Assembly: GCA_964399965.1 (NCBI GenBank)
Contig: CAYNRX010000045.1
Coordinates: forward strand, 1-15,000
DNA: 15,000 nucleotides
Direction: 5' to 3'
Origin: UBA1381 sp964399965
GTDB taxonomy: Bacteria > Bacillota > Clostridia > UBA1381
Shown here: one piece after another, positions 7,701-14,021 of the stretch
Layout: each line of letters opens with the position of its first letter
How positions within the stretch are numbered: position 1 is the first letter of the stretch
Made by a program: the position numbers and the translations under genes
The notes under the pieces: model-generated
What the model saw: only the letters and a program-made list of their open reading frames with translations
Database searches by the model: none
What the model was told of the DNA's origin: nothing

Positions 7701-10395
7701 CGCTGGCGGAATAGATCTTGTTTGTCTTTTTGTTCACCGCCAGCGTATAATCGCGGCATCCGGCGGAGATCGAGCCCGAAAGGGTGTCGGTACTGCCGTC
7801 GAATATGTAGATCTTGTTGTTCCAGAGGCTTCCTGTGTAGATTTTATTCTTTGTCTCATCGACCATGACTGGAGCCAGCATCGATTCGGAGGCCGCAGTG
7901 GTCATCGTTGTGACCGAGACAGGCGTGGTGAACCGGCGGCAATCGCCGTAGGACGTGTCGGCCGCGTTGATTGCATAGGCCCGGACGTAATAAGTTGTAT
8001 TGGCCGTCAGGCCGGTCAGCGCGGCGGAAAATTTGCCCGTGCCGGCGGCAGCCGCCTGTACAGTGGTGCCGGTAACCGTGGTCGGGTCGGGCGATAAGCC
8101 GTATACGACTCCCCGCGCCGTTACGTCTTTCCCGCCGTCGTCCGTCACCTCACCCCAGATGAGCGCACCCGTGGCCGTGAGGTCGAGGATCTTACCGGTG
8201 ACAACGGAGGGTGTGTCCGCCTGCGCGATTTTGGCAACAAAGGCGTCGCTGCCTCCCTGGTTTGCCGAAGCGCCCGTCCAACCCGTAATGACATGGGGGA
8301 AATCGGCCGATGAGGCGTATCCCGCGACATAGGCGGCGCCGGAACCGTCTGTCGCAATGCAATTTGCATAGTCGAAATCGCTTCCGCCAAGAAATCCGCT
8401 GTATTCCAGAGCCGTTCCGGCAGCATTAATCTTTGTGACAAAAGCATCCCGGTTTCCCCGCAGTGTTGTTGAATCCTGCCAAAGAGCACCCGTAGCCGGG
8501 AAATCCGCCGAGCGGGTGTCTCCCGCCACAATAACGGCTCCAGAAGCATCGACTGCGATGCCGTAACCCGTGTCCCAGTCCGTCCCGCCGAGATATCCGC
8601 AGCAATCAAGGTCGGTACCGCCGGCGTTTACCTTCGCGACAAAAGCATCCTTGGAGCCGCCCAGAGCCGTAGCGCCGTTCCAGTCTGCAGCTGTTATTGG
8701 CAGATCAGTAGAATTTGTCTCCCCCGTGAGACAGGCGCAGCCTGATGCGTCCAAGGCTATGGCATATGCGTCGTCATCTAGGCTTCCACCAAAATAGCCG
8801 CTGTAGGTGATGCCGGAGCCATCAGGCGCGATCTTGGTTACAAAGGCGTCCCGGCTGCCCTTCAGCGCTGTTGCGCCGGTCCACGCGGCATTCACTACGG
8901 GGTAATCTGGGGAGAGCGTCTGCCCGGTTATGTAGAAGCCCGTAGCGTCTACTGCAAGCCCCATGCCGGAGTCCCTGCCGGTTCCGCCTAGATAACCGCT
9001 CCACTGCAGCGCGGACCCATCGTAAACAATTTCTGCCACAAAGGCATCGTTTATGCCCTGTAAGGATGCCGCACCCGTCCAGCCGGCGCTGGCCGCCGGG
9101 AAATCGCTGGACGTGGTGCTGCCTGTTGCACAGATATTGCCCGCGCCGTCCAGCGCGATTGCGCTTATATTCTCATTCCCCGCGCCCCCGAGATACCCGC
9201 AGCAAAGAAGTCCGGTTCCGTCTGCACTGATCTTGGCCACGAAACCGTCGGAAAGGCCCTTCATTGTACTCGCTCCCGTCCAGCCGGCGCTGGCCACCGG
9301 AAAGTCTGAGGAATAAGTGCTGCCTCCGATCACCGCGCAGCCAGAAGCGTCCACTGCGACATGCGTTGCGTCATCCAGATTGGAACCGCCGATGAATCCG
9401 CAGTACTCGAGACCGGTGCCGGTGGCGTTGAGCTTAGCGACAAAAGCGTCGCCGCTCCCGCCGGCGCTCACGAAAGGACCCACGTTGACGGGGAAGTCCG
9501 TTGGATTGCTCGCGTTCCCGACAATATAAGCCGCACCCGAATCATCTATGGCGACCCCTGAAGCCTCATCTGCGGAGATCCCGCCGATCAGACCACTGTA
9601 TAAAAGCAGAGCGGGATCGATGATAATGGTTTTATCGGCATCGTATGGTCCGAGGACGAAGCCATAGGTATATACGCCGGCCTCGTCACCCTCAATGTTA
9701 TAATCTGACTCCACCGGACTCCGGCCGCCGTCCTGGAAAGCCAGGGGCTTATCGTCGGTAAGGGCACAGACCGGCGTGGATACCAAAAGGTTCCCTTTTT
9801 TATCGACCGCTACGGAATCAGCTCCGCTGTACGCAAGCCTGATCAGGTTGGGATCGGCTCCGGGTCGGACTATAAACTCATATTTCAGGCGGTCGCGGAC
9901 GCCGGAAAAAACCAGGTCAATCCCCGGCCAAAGATCCCGATAAATTATTTTTGAGCTTGCCCGCAGACCCGTATGCCATCGTTCAGGCGCACCCACAAAA
10001 TAGGAAATCACCGTTTCCGATGCCTCAAGAGTCTCCGGAACCACCCGATTGGCCCCGATAAAACTCAGCTTTAGTGCCCAGTGTTCCTGTGACAGCTTGT
10101 TGGATTGCCCACTCAAGTCGAAGTTCAGTCCCTCTTCGGTAAAGGAAACGGTTTTATCCGCCCCCCTTACGGTGAAGAAAACGTGGGCATCCAGTTGTCC
10201 CGCGTTGGGGATGAAAAGCAATGGAAGCCTGCCGTAGTCGCCGGAATTGAATGGGCTTAGAGAATTCTTTGAGCCGCCGTCCGATGCTTTTTCGGCGACA
10301 GCCGCGCCGGTCTTCGCCGCCCTCGCTGACGGCCCAGGCAGCATTGCCGCGATCATCACGGCGCACAGCAGCCACGCCAGGAGTTTTTTCTTCAT
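4156..10395 (-). CDS. Giant secreted SLH-anchored protein: SBBP propeller, YVTN propeller, beta-helix, FN3-like modules
   Basis: 2079 codons. Residues 1-26 are a Sec signal peptide (KKK, hydrophobic core, cleavage near ARA). About 50-255 resembles the domain that commonly precedes SBBP repeats (FIPNAGQLDAHVFF). Seven SBBP units follow at about 263-726, then an FN3-like module to about 830. Eight YVTN-type units with the motif VNETTNKIYV lie at about 840-1170. A beta-helix-like region of GNV/GDV rungs covers about 1200-1520, then a second FN3-like module at about 1566-1660. A Gly/Ser linker, a 200-residue beta-rich domain and three SLH domains (about 1900-2079, with TRAE, TRQE and TRAE motifs) complete it. 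SLH domains usually bind pyruvylated secondary wall polymer, so the protein is expected on the cell surface. No catalytic motif is visible; binding or adhesion is inference. I chose the ATG at 10395 because AGAGG lies eight bases upstream and the signal peptide starts there. It follows the receiver gene by 53 nt, in the same unit. Confidence 0.9.
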   Translation of the reverse strand: MKKKLLAWLLCAVMIAAMLPGPSARAAKTGAAVAEKASDGGSKNSLSPFNSGDYGRLPLLFIPNAGQLDAHVFFTVRGADKTVSFTEEGLNFDLSGQSNKLSQEHWALKLSFIGANRVVPETLEASETVISYFVGAPERWHTGLRASSKIIYRDLWPGIDLVFSGVRDRLKYEFIVRPGADPNLIRLAYSGADSVAVDKKGNLLVSTPVCALTDDKPLAFQDGGRSPVESDYNIEGDEAGVYTYGFVLGPYDADKTIIIDPALLLYSGLIGGISADEASGVAIDDSGAAYIVGNASNPTDFPVNVGPFVSAGGSGDAFVAKLNATGTGLEYCGFIGGSNLDDATHVAVDASGCAVIGGSTYSSDFPVASAGWTGASTMKGLSDGFVAKISADGTGLLCCGYLGGAGNENISAIALDGAGNICATGSTTSSDFPAASAGWTGAASLQGINDAFVAEIVYDGSALQWSGYLGGTGRDSGMGLAVDATGFYITGQTLSPDYPVVNAAWTGATALKGSRDAFVTKIAPDGSGITYSGYFGGSLDDDAYAIALDASGCACLTGETNSTDLPITAADWNGATALGGSKDAFVAKVNAGGTDLDCCGYLGGTDWDTGYGIAVDASGAVIVAGDTRSADFPATGALWQDSTTLRGNRDAFVTKINAAGTALEYSGFLGGSDFDYANCIATDGSGAAYVAGYASSADFPHVITGWTGASANQGGSDAFVAKIAQADTPSVVTGKILDLTATGALIWGEVTDDGGKDVTARGVVYGLSPDPTTVTGTTVQAAAAGTGKFSAALTGLTANTTYYVRAYAINAADTSYGDCRRFTTPVSVTTMTTAASESMLAPVMVDETKNKIYTGSLWNNKIYIFDGSTDTLSGSISAGCRDYTLAVNKKTNKIYSASGTSLFIIDGATNAVKTITLGTGAYALAVNETTNKIYVTSENMTSPLYVIDGAADTLEATVVTGTKGCAVTVNETANEIYVADDMGGKVVVIDGNDNSVKSTVSVGTRPRDIAVNETTHTLYVVNWGNVVNNGTVSVIDCDDAYSVQTLAVGNKAYPYDAEVNETTNMVYVSMEAFDSVLVINGADNSIQTVSVGNLPHKVAVNEKTNKIYVANVSADEWSDAGYTVTEIDGATLEAVSFADANGPEQLALNTATNKIYVTNFDDATVTVITLASSVPTPDYVCEIVGGAQYETLDAAVAAVPPDTPTTIRLLTNIDRNSTLAINGSKKITLDLNSYNLNITVAAGAALEVSFGGSLTTAGAGTMNLSGVLYGIDANHGGQADITGSVIATGDTVHHSNGAGVNACDSSTSVTVHGNVTGDMGGVIAYSGAQIHVIGNVTAYNVAVNAASGGQISVSGDVSDIGVGVGVQATSATVTVGGNVIASGPGGLGILLSNAAAVTVEGDVTAVHQGVSASYQSTLHIGGSVTVTDAANGSGAVTATTSASVTVDGSVSARAYGAGAETSGVITIKGNISSYFCGINTGTGAEVFALGNIVADNTVGVGVNAYSTGEATIDGNIQAHKAMTFGESDGAQVIPSTKLGYLTYSDNAASPSFIWIKSATSVLPTITTNAVESSGVSQSSAAISGNVTSSGTAAVTERGFVYGTAAGPTTITGTKVTAALGTGTGPFSATLTGLAAGTTYHVRAYAISAAGTSYGEDRTFTTLSGGGGGVGGGGGSSSSGNSAASSGTQTYNADIKEGVVKTDTLPVKVDGASTGTADMDVSKTAKLFNAGNSSVVMPDIPGASAYRLAIPASALTADHQGSVLTLSTGFGSMTFPDNMLSSLTGMDGKTAGITIGQGDRSSLTDTEKAAIGNRPIIQLTLTLDGVQTEWNNPAAPVTVTIPYTPTAEELKNPESILVWYLDGSGKPVCVPNGHYDPATGTVTFNTTHFSRYAVGYNHVSFKDVASGAWYFKAVSFIAAREITSGTGRGKYSPDAKLTRAEFLVLLMRAYGIAPDTNPKDNFADAGNAYYTNYLAAAKRLGISAGVGNNMYRPGKEITRQEMFTLLYNALNVIGRLPQGNSGKTLSDFSDAGSIATWARDAMKRLVETGIVSGSGGKLFPTNNTTRAEMAQVLYSLLMKE
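5341..5412 (-). repeat. Gly/Ser-rich linker coded by simple-sequence DNA
   Basis: The coding strand has runs of glycine codons (GGGGGVGGGGG) followed by SSSSG, giving a flexible hinge between the ligand-facing modules and the wall-proximal part of the surface protein. The GGN/AGT codon runs are the sort of simple sequence that can vary in length between strains. Confidence 0.75.
5412..5700 (-). repeat. FN3-like module, copy 2
   Basis: It shares with the segment at 7905-8215 the pattern RGxVYG...TTxTGT..., then GTGxFSAxLTGL, TTYxVRAYAI and TSYGxxRxFTT. The two copies are also clearly alike at the DNA level, for example CCGTAGGACGTG and GGCCGGTCAGCG on the plus strand in both. They bracket the YVTN propeller and the beta-helix region. 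Confidence 0.8.
5832..6600 (-). repeat. Beta-helix-like rungs, about 10 units of 21-26 residues
   Basis: Successive units start GNVTG, GNVTA, GDVSD, GNVIA, GDVTA, GSVTV, GSVSA, GNISS, GNIVA, GNIQA. Each is followed by a small-residue stretch and an alternating hydrophobic strand such as QISVS or TVTVG. The spacing and the stacked G[NDS][VI] turns suggest a right-handed parallel beta-helix, as in polysaccharide-binding or autotransporter-like surface proteins. No catalytic residues are evident. Confidence 0.65.
6885..7875 (-). repeat. YVTN-type beta-propeller, eight repeat units
   Basis: Eight copies of a motif like [LIV]AVNETTNKIYV, spaced about 38-48 residues apart, are each followed by a V[VI]DG-type strand (YVIDGA, VVIDGN, LVINGA). 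This is the signature of YncE/YVTN-family seven- or eight-bladed propellers found in archaeal and bacterial surface proteins. The last unit is short and may close the ring with the first. Confidence 0.85.
7905..8215 (-). repeat. FN3-like module, copy 1
   Basis: About 100 residues between the SBBP and YVTN propellers read DLTATGALIWGEV ... ARGVVYGLSPDPTT ... GKFSAALTGLTANTTYYVRA ... SYGDCRRFTT. This is the FN3-like pattern of an edge strand, a conserved L before a turn, and TYYVRAYA. It is a paralogue of the module at 5412-5700. Confidence 0.8.
8220..9606 (-). repeat. SBBP repeats, seven tandem units of about 66 residues (about 198 bp)
   Basis: Seven units each begin with an aromatic or Cys residue and a GxxGG motif (SGLIGG, CGFIGG, CGYLGG, SGYLGG, SGYFGG, CGYLGG, SGFLGG). 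Each contains [AV][VIL][AD]xxG, then a DFPV/DYPV-type strand, and ends DAFVAK or DAFVTK. Seven full units suggest a closed seven-bladed propeller. Units 3 and 6 have adjacent cysteines (CCGYLGG). Confidence 0.9.
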
Positions 10396-10448
10396 AAGAC
10401 ACACCTCTTTCCAAAAATATTTGGATAATCTTTTATGTCGCCTACGCG

Positions 10449-10814
10449 TCACAACGGAGGGCTAGCCCGGAGCTTTACCAGCACTTCCATCAGTCGCTCG
10501 TCATCCAGAGGCTTTAACAGGCTGGCGAATATCGGTACATCCTTTACCTCGGCTAGCTCTTTTGCGAAAGCGGTGACAAAGACCAGCTTTGCGCTGGGGA
10601 ATAGAGCCAGCACCTTTTTCGCCAGCTCCGCGCCGTTCAATTGCGGCATCGACAGATCAAAAAACAGCGCGTCAGGACGGAGTGAGGGCACAGCTTCCAG
10701 GGCCTCCAACGGCTTTGTAAAAGCGCCCACGATTTCCACGTCGTCATAACGCGAGAGCATGTAAACCGTATCATCCAGGCAAAGCTGTTCATCATCCACA
10801 ATCATTACCCGCAT
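10449..10814 (-). CDS. Stand-alone response-regulator receiver protein (CheY-like)
   Basis: 121 codons, one receiver domain and no output domain. All conserved residues are present: acidic pair D7/D8, phosphoacceptor D53 in FFDLSMP, switch T81 and K100 in LLKP. The protein is clearly a paralogue of the receiver in the neighbouring SARP-type regulator: both start M[RK]V..VDDEQ.CLD and share spacing. The segment after T81 is diverged (FAKELAEVKDVPIFASLLKP) and lacks the usual alpha4-beta5 sequence, which suggests a different partner surface. The start has AAGGAGG about eight bases upstream of the ATG. It is the first gene of a unit with the SLH protein, 53 nt upstream of it. Likely roles (inference) are a phosphate sink or relay for the same 7TM kinase, or a phosphorylation-controlled protein partner. 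No DNA binding is expected. Confidence 0.88.
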   Translation of the reverse strand: MRVMIVDDEQLCLDDTVYMLSRYDDVEIVGAFTKPLEALEAVPSLRPDALFFDLSMPQLNGAELAKKVLALFPSAKLVFVTAFAKELAEVKDVPIFASLLKPLDDERLMEVLVKLRASPPL

Positions 10815-10858
10815 AGTTCAATCCTCCTTTCGGGCATACTTTCAACCGTACTACGGGA

Positions 10859-10892
10859 AGTGTAGCAAACCCGCCTTACAAAACCTTACAAA
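10859..10892 (-). promoter_or_regulatory. Candidate activated promoter with two direct repeats (SARP-type operator)
   Basis: On the minus strand TTTGTAAGG occurs twice, 10 bp apart (10892-10884 and 10882-10874), then nine bases (10873-10865), then TACACT (10864-10859) as a -10 box. There is no usual -35; the repeats occupy that place. Direct repeats one helical turn apart, the nearer one ending a fixed short distance from the -10, are the known layout of SARP-activated promoters. The adjacent regulator has such an output module. The predicted start site would give a leader of about 40 nt before the receiver gene. Confidence 0.5.
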
Positions 10893-10931
10893 CTAAAAAT
10901 GCTTGATTCATGCGGAGTGGCGGGATATAAA

Positions 10932-10959
10932 AACGAAAAAAACGCCCCGAAAGGCGTTT
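10932..10959 (-). terminator. Rho-independent terminator of the kinase/response-regulator operon
   Basis: There is a perfect 7-bp stem AAACGCC / GGCGTTT (10940-10946 and 10953-10959) with a 6-nt loop. On the minus strand it is followed by a T7 tract (complement of A936-A942 in the 10,000s). It lies about 55 nt past the stop codon of the response regulator and separates that operon from the receiver/SLH unit. Confidence 0.85.
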
Positions 10960-11013
10960 AAAAATATACTGATTATCTTTTATGGGCGTTCGGTGTATGA
11001 AAGGCGCCGGAAA

Positions 11014-12120
11014 TCAGCGGATCAAAGCCTCATAATAGGTGCGGTACAGGGCCGGGGGCTTTAGCCGCAGTTCCTTTTTAAGTATGCGGGCGTATTCCTC
11101 ATACCGGGATAAATACGCCTCGCGGTTGGACGTGCGCATATACAGGTCTAAAAGCCCTTGGTGACCTTCGTCGGACAGCGGCATACGCGTCAGCAGCGTG
11201 AAAAGGACGTTTTCGGCATCGGCGGCACGGCCGACCGCAGAATGGCATCCGGCCAGCCCCAGCGCGATGCGCTCGTATTCGGTTTCCGCTTCCCGCGCGC
11301 ATTCGGCGGCCCACTCATAGTTTTCCTTTTCCAGATACGGACCCCGGTAAAGGGCAAGCGCCCGCGCCGCTTCCTCCGCGTTCTTTTCGGAAAGCGCCGC
11401 GTTTTGCCCGGCAAAGTCCATGAAGTCCACGTAGTCGCACACGCCGGGCGCGATAAAGAGCGCGTTATCCTCCGTTAGCCGGATCATCTGGCGCTCTTTG
11501 TCACAACAGTCCAGCAGCGTCCTGAGCCGTGAGATGGTGACGTACAGGTTGTTCATCGTATTCCGATCGTTCCTTCCCGCAAACAGTGCGTCCAGCAGTT
11601 CTTCCCGCGTAGCGGCGCAACCGTGCCTGCTGATCAGGTAGAGAAAAAGCTCCCTGACCCTGCGGGTGGGGAAACGGACTTCGAAGGATGCGCTGATTTC
11701 AAAGGAACCAAAGCACTTTATGTTAAGGCGGTGATGTTTTTGTTCCTCCGGGTGCAGCAGCGCATACTGTAACCGAAGGTGATGCATGGTTTGCTCCAGT
11801 TGTTCGTCCAATACCGGCTTAACCAGGAAGTCCAGCGGATATGCCTTGTATGCGTCCAGGGCATATCCGGCGTAGGCCGTAACGAATATGATGATAACGC
11901 CGGTATGTTTTTCCTGTATTCTTCGGGCCAGTTCCAGCCCACTCATGCGGGGCATGTCGATGTCCAGAAACACCACGTCAGGCTGGTTTTTCCCTATGGC
12001 TTCCAGGGCCTTGACGGAACTTTTATAAGTGCCCGCAAGCTCAATTTCGGGATACTGGGAAAACAGACATGCAAGCTCGTCGAGGCATGGCTGTTCATCG
12101 TCAACCAGATATACTTTCAT
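11014..12120 (-). CDS. Response regulator, receiver + winged-helix + BTAD (SARP-type) output
   Basis: 368 codons. The N-terminal receiver (1-115) has D7/D8, phosphoacceptor D53 in FLDIDMP, T81 and K101 in VKP. An OmpR-like winged helix (about 130-225) starts IKCFGSFEIS and contains RRVRELFLYLISRHGCAATREELLDALF. A BTAD helical domain (about 230-368) ends the protein. The combination is a phosphorylation-controlled SARP-like transcription activator. I start it at the ATG at 12120, which overlaps the kinase 3' end by 20 nt. GGAGG lies 12 bases upstream inside the kinase gene, so translational coupling is likely. A longer in-frame extension to 12240 lies wholly inside the kinase gene and is not part of a receiver fold. 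It is the evident partner of the kinase and is followed by a terminator. The direct repeats at 10874-10892 are the best candidate target (inference). Confidence 0.92.
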   Translation of the reverse strand: MKVYLVDDEQPCLDELACLFSQYPEIELAGTYKSSVKALEAIGKNQPDVVFLDIDMPRMSGLELARRIQEKHTGVIIIFVTAYAGYALDAYKAYPLDFLVKPVLDEQLEQTMHHLRLQYALLHPEEQKHHRLNIKCFGSFEISASFEVRFPTRRVRELFLYLISRHGCAATREELLDALFAGRNDRNTMNNLYVTISRLRTLLDCCDKERQMIRLTEDNALFIAPGVCDYVDFMDFAGQNAALSEKNAEEAARALALYRGPYLEKENYEWAAECAREAETEYERIALGLAGCHSAVGRAADAENVLFTLLTRMPLSDEGHQGLLDLYMRTSNREAYLSRYEEYARILKKELRLKPPALYRTYYEALIR

Positions 12121-13948
12121 TCCGCACGGCAGCCTCCTTCCAAGGGATTTCCATATATACCTCGCAACCGCCTCCCGCCGGAACTGTGAATACAAGCTGC
12201 GTATGGTAGAGCTTCGACAATCGGCGGTTGATGTTTTCAATGCCTACTCCGTGCCTGAATTTGTTGATGGTATTCACCCCGAAGCCGGGGCCGTTGTCCC
12301 GGACGCCGATGCGGACCTTGCCCCTTTTCGTCCGTTTGACATAGATGGTTACAATACCGCCTTCTTCCTTTTCCCGCAGGCCGTGGACAAAGGCGTTTTC
12401 CACCAGCGGCTGCAGGATGAGGGGCGGCAGCAGGAGGTTCTCGGATTCTATGTCGTACTCCATGCGAACGCCCGTTCCGAAGCGCATTTGCTCGATGTTT
12501 ACATAGGCCTCCACCAGCCCAAGTTCCTCCTTAACGGTAATCATTTCACCGCTGTCATAATCATAAAAACCGCGCAGGTATCTGCTCATGTTCAGCAGCA
12601 GTTCCCTGGTGCGGCTGGGGTCAACGCGGGAAACGCTTACGATGCCGGTCAGGGAATTGTGGATGAAGTGCGGGTGTATCTGCCCTTTGAGGAAGGAAAG
12701 CTCCACCATCTGCGAACGGTTGTAGCGCTGCGCCACCACAAAGCAGTACGCTATGAACAGCGTCATGTATTCAATGGACGTGGCCGTCAGCAGATAATAT
12801 CCGGCGAGCCTGAGCCCGATGAGCATATCGTAAAGCGTGAATAGCATTATGAACGCCATTGCACCCAAAAGAGCTGACGCGCCCGTCTGCCCCCGCCATG
12901 CCGCCCGCCCGATCTGTACCGTCACAAGAGCGGTTACGGCCAGCAGAATAATATTGAGAACGGTATACGCACTGGTAACGATCTCAAAGGGCAGGAAGAG
13001 TACACACAGGGAAACCAGCGCGGCATATGTAAGCAGCACCGCGACCTGCCATTTGGGGACGACCCCGCCGTAGGCGTTGTATACGAAATACAGCAGCAGG
13101 AATTGTATCCACAGCAGGGTCAGATAATCTATCCACCCGAAGCCTGAGATCGGCATGTTGGGGAAGAGATGTGTGCATAGCATATCGCCTGCGATCAGAA
13201 GCCGCAGGGCGATCAGCAGGCCGATGCCCGCGGAGATCAGCAAGTCCTTTTCCTGCCGCTGGGCGGCGTAGAAAATGAGGAAAAACAGACATATGAACGC
13301 GAGGCCGCCGAAGGAAAACATTCCCACGTCGGAAAGGGCAGCGTCAAAGGCCGAAACCTGTTCATATGTACCGAATATGACTGGCTCCCACATACCGCCC
13401 CCGGCGTAGGCGTGGTTGGATATTTGCAGGATAATGTCAAAGGTATCAGCTTCAGCGGTAAAAGCAGCAAGCTGCGGACGGTAATCAGACGCGGGCGCGG
13501 AGGACGTATCCCCGAAGGTTCCATTTTTAGCAACCAGGGTTTCGTTTATGTAGAGCCGGTAGGCCGACGCCATATTCTGCACCCGCAGGCCGTATTCCTT
13601 TCCCGGCTGGGCTCCCGTCACACGGACATGGTAAGTGGCGATGCCAAAGCCAGGCAGTTCACCGAATTGGGTTTCGTAGTAGTTCCATTCGCCGGGGGCT
13701 TCGACAAGGGCGTAGGCCTCACCGCCGCCCGTGATCTGCGCTTTGTTCAAGACCTTTCCCCAGTAAAAATCCCAATCGCCGGAGATTTCAAATACGCCTT
13801 TTTGGTCCCACTCCGCAAGGTTCAACACGCCGTTCTTCACGTGGGGCATTATGCTACTGGAAGCTAAGGCGTATATGTATAATCCTGCCATCACCGCGAT
13901 TGCCATTAGAATCGGCAGTCCGATTCGTGCCGCTCGTTTAATCCGCAT
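12101..13948 (-). CDS. 7TM sensor histidine kinase (7TMR-DISM type, LytS/YehU-like His_kinase)
   Basis: 615 codons. A signal-anchor helix at about 8-30 leads into an extracytoplasmic beta-sandwich (about 35-205, with WDFYWGKVL and YGLRVQNMASAYRLYINETL) resembling the carbohydrate-binding-like DISM extracellular domains. Seven hydrophobic helices follow (about 208-405). The cytoplasmic catalytic part has FLKGQIHPHFIHNSL, with H427 the likely phosphorylated histidine of this kinase class. It then has the N-box PLVENAFVHG near 515-525, G-box DNGPGFG near 550, and GVGIENINRRLSKLYH as the final ATP-lid motif. This class autophosphorylates and passes phosphate to its response regulator, here the overlapping gene downstream. 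The ligand is unknown; DISM domains have been proposed to bind carbohydrates or other small molecules. Start: ATG at 13948 with GGTGGG about eight bases upstream. The usual PHFLFN motif reads PHFIHN, a mild departure. Confidence 0.93.
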   Translation of the reverse strand: MRIKRAARIGLPILMAIAVMAGLYIYALASSSIMPHVKNGVLNLAEWDQKGVFEISGDWDFYWGKVLNKAQITGGGEAYALVEAPGEWNYYETQFGELPGFGIATYHVRVTGAQPGKEYGLRVQNMASAYRLYINETLVAKNGTFGDTSSAPASDYRPQLAAFTAEADTFDIILQISNHAYAGGGMWEPVIFGTYEQVSAFDAALSDVGMFSFGGLAFICLFFLIFYAAQRQEKDLLISAGIGLLIALRLLIAGDMLCTHLFPNMPISGFGWIDYLTLLWIQFLLLYFVYNAYGGVVPKWQVAVLLTYAALVSLCVLFLPFEIVTSAYTVLNIILLAVTALVTVQIGRAAWRGQTGASALLGAMAFIMLFTLYDMLIGLRLAGYYLLTATSIEYMTLFIAYCFVVAQRYNRSQMVELSFLKGQIHPHFIHNSLTGIVSVSRVDPSRTRELLLNMSRYLRGFYDYDSGEMITVKEELGLVEAYVNIEQMRFGTGVRMEYDIESENLLLPPLILQPLVENAFVHGLREKEEGGIVTIYVKRTKRGKVRIGVRDNGPGFGVNTINKFRHGVGIENINRRLSKLYHTQLVFTVPAGGGCEVYMEIPWKEAAVRNESISG

Positions 13949-14021
13949 GATTTATCCCACCATATCAGAAGCGATTAAGTTCTCTCTTTCCCGCATGTAT
14001 AAAACCCAGCCTGCTCTATAA
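13949..14021. other. Leader region of the kinase operon
   Basis: The ribosome site GGTGGG lies directly upstream of the kinase ATG on the minus strand. A TATACA hexamer on the minus strand near 13995-14000 could be a -10, but I find no matching -35, so I do not call a promoter. Confidence 0.3.

Noticed and set aside
6832..8097. Long plus-strand open frame (421 codons) opposite the YVTN region
   Set aside because: It is antisense to a clear repetitive coding sequence, and its translation only mirrors that periodicity (recurring VDxVG..VDG-like phrases). It has no ribosome site or recognisable domain.
8220..9606. Regular about 200-bp periodicity considered as a CRISPR or satellite array
   Set aside because: The period is explained by SBBP protein repeats in a single open frame; the units are degenerate and there are no short identical repeats with spacers.
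10396..10452. Upstream GTG start for the giant SLH protein
   Set aside because: It would overlap the receiver gene stop and add a charged 19-residue lead in front of a proper signal peptide. The ATG at 10395 has its own ribosome site.
12121..12240. 40-residue N-terminal extension of the response regulator
   Set aside because: It lies wholly inside the kinase coding sequence. The receiver fold begins exactly at the ATG at 12120.
12029..12844. Plus-strand open frame opposite the kinase catalytic domain
   Set aside because: The minus-strand frame contains all histidine-kinase motifs; the plus-strand frame has none and crosses the kinase/response-regulator overlap.
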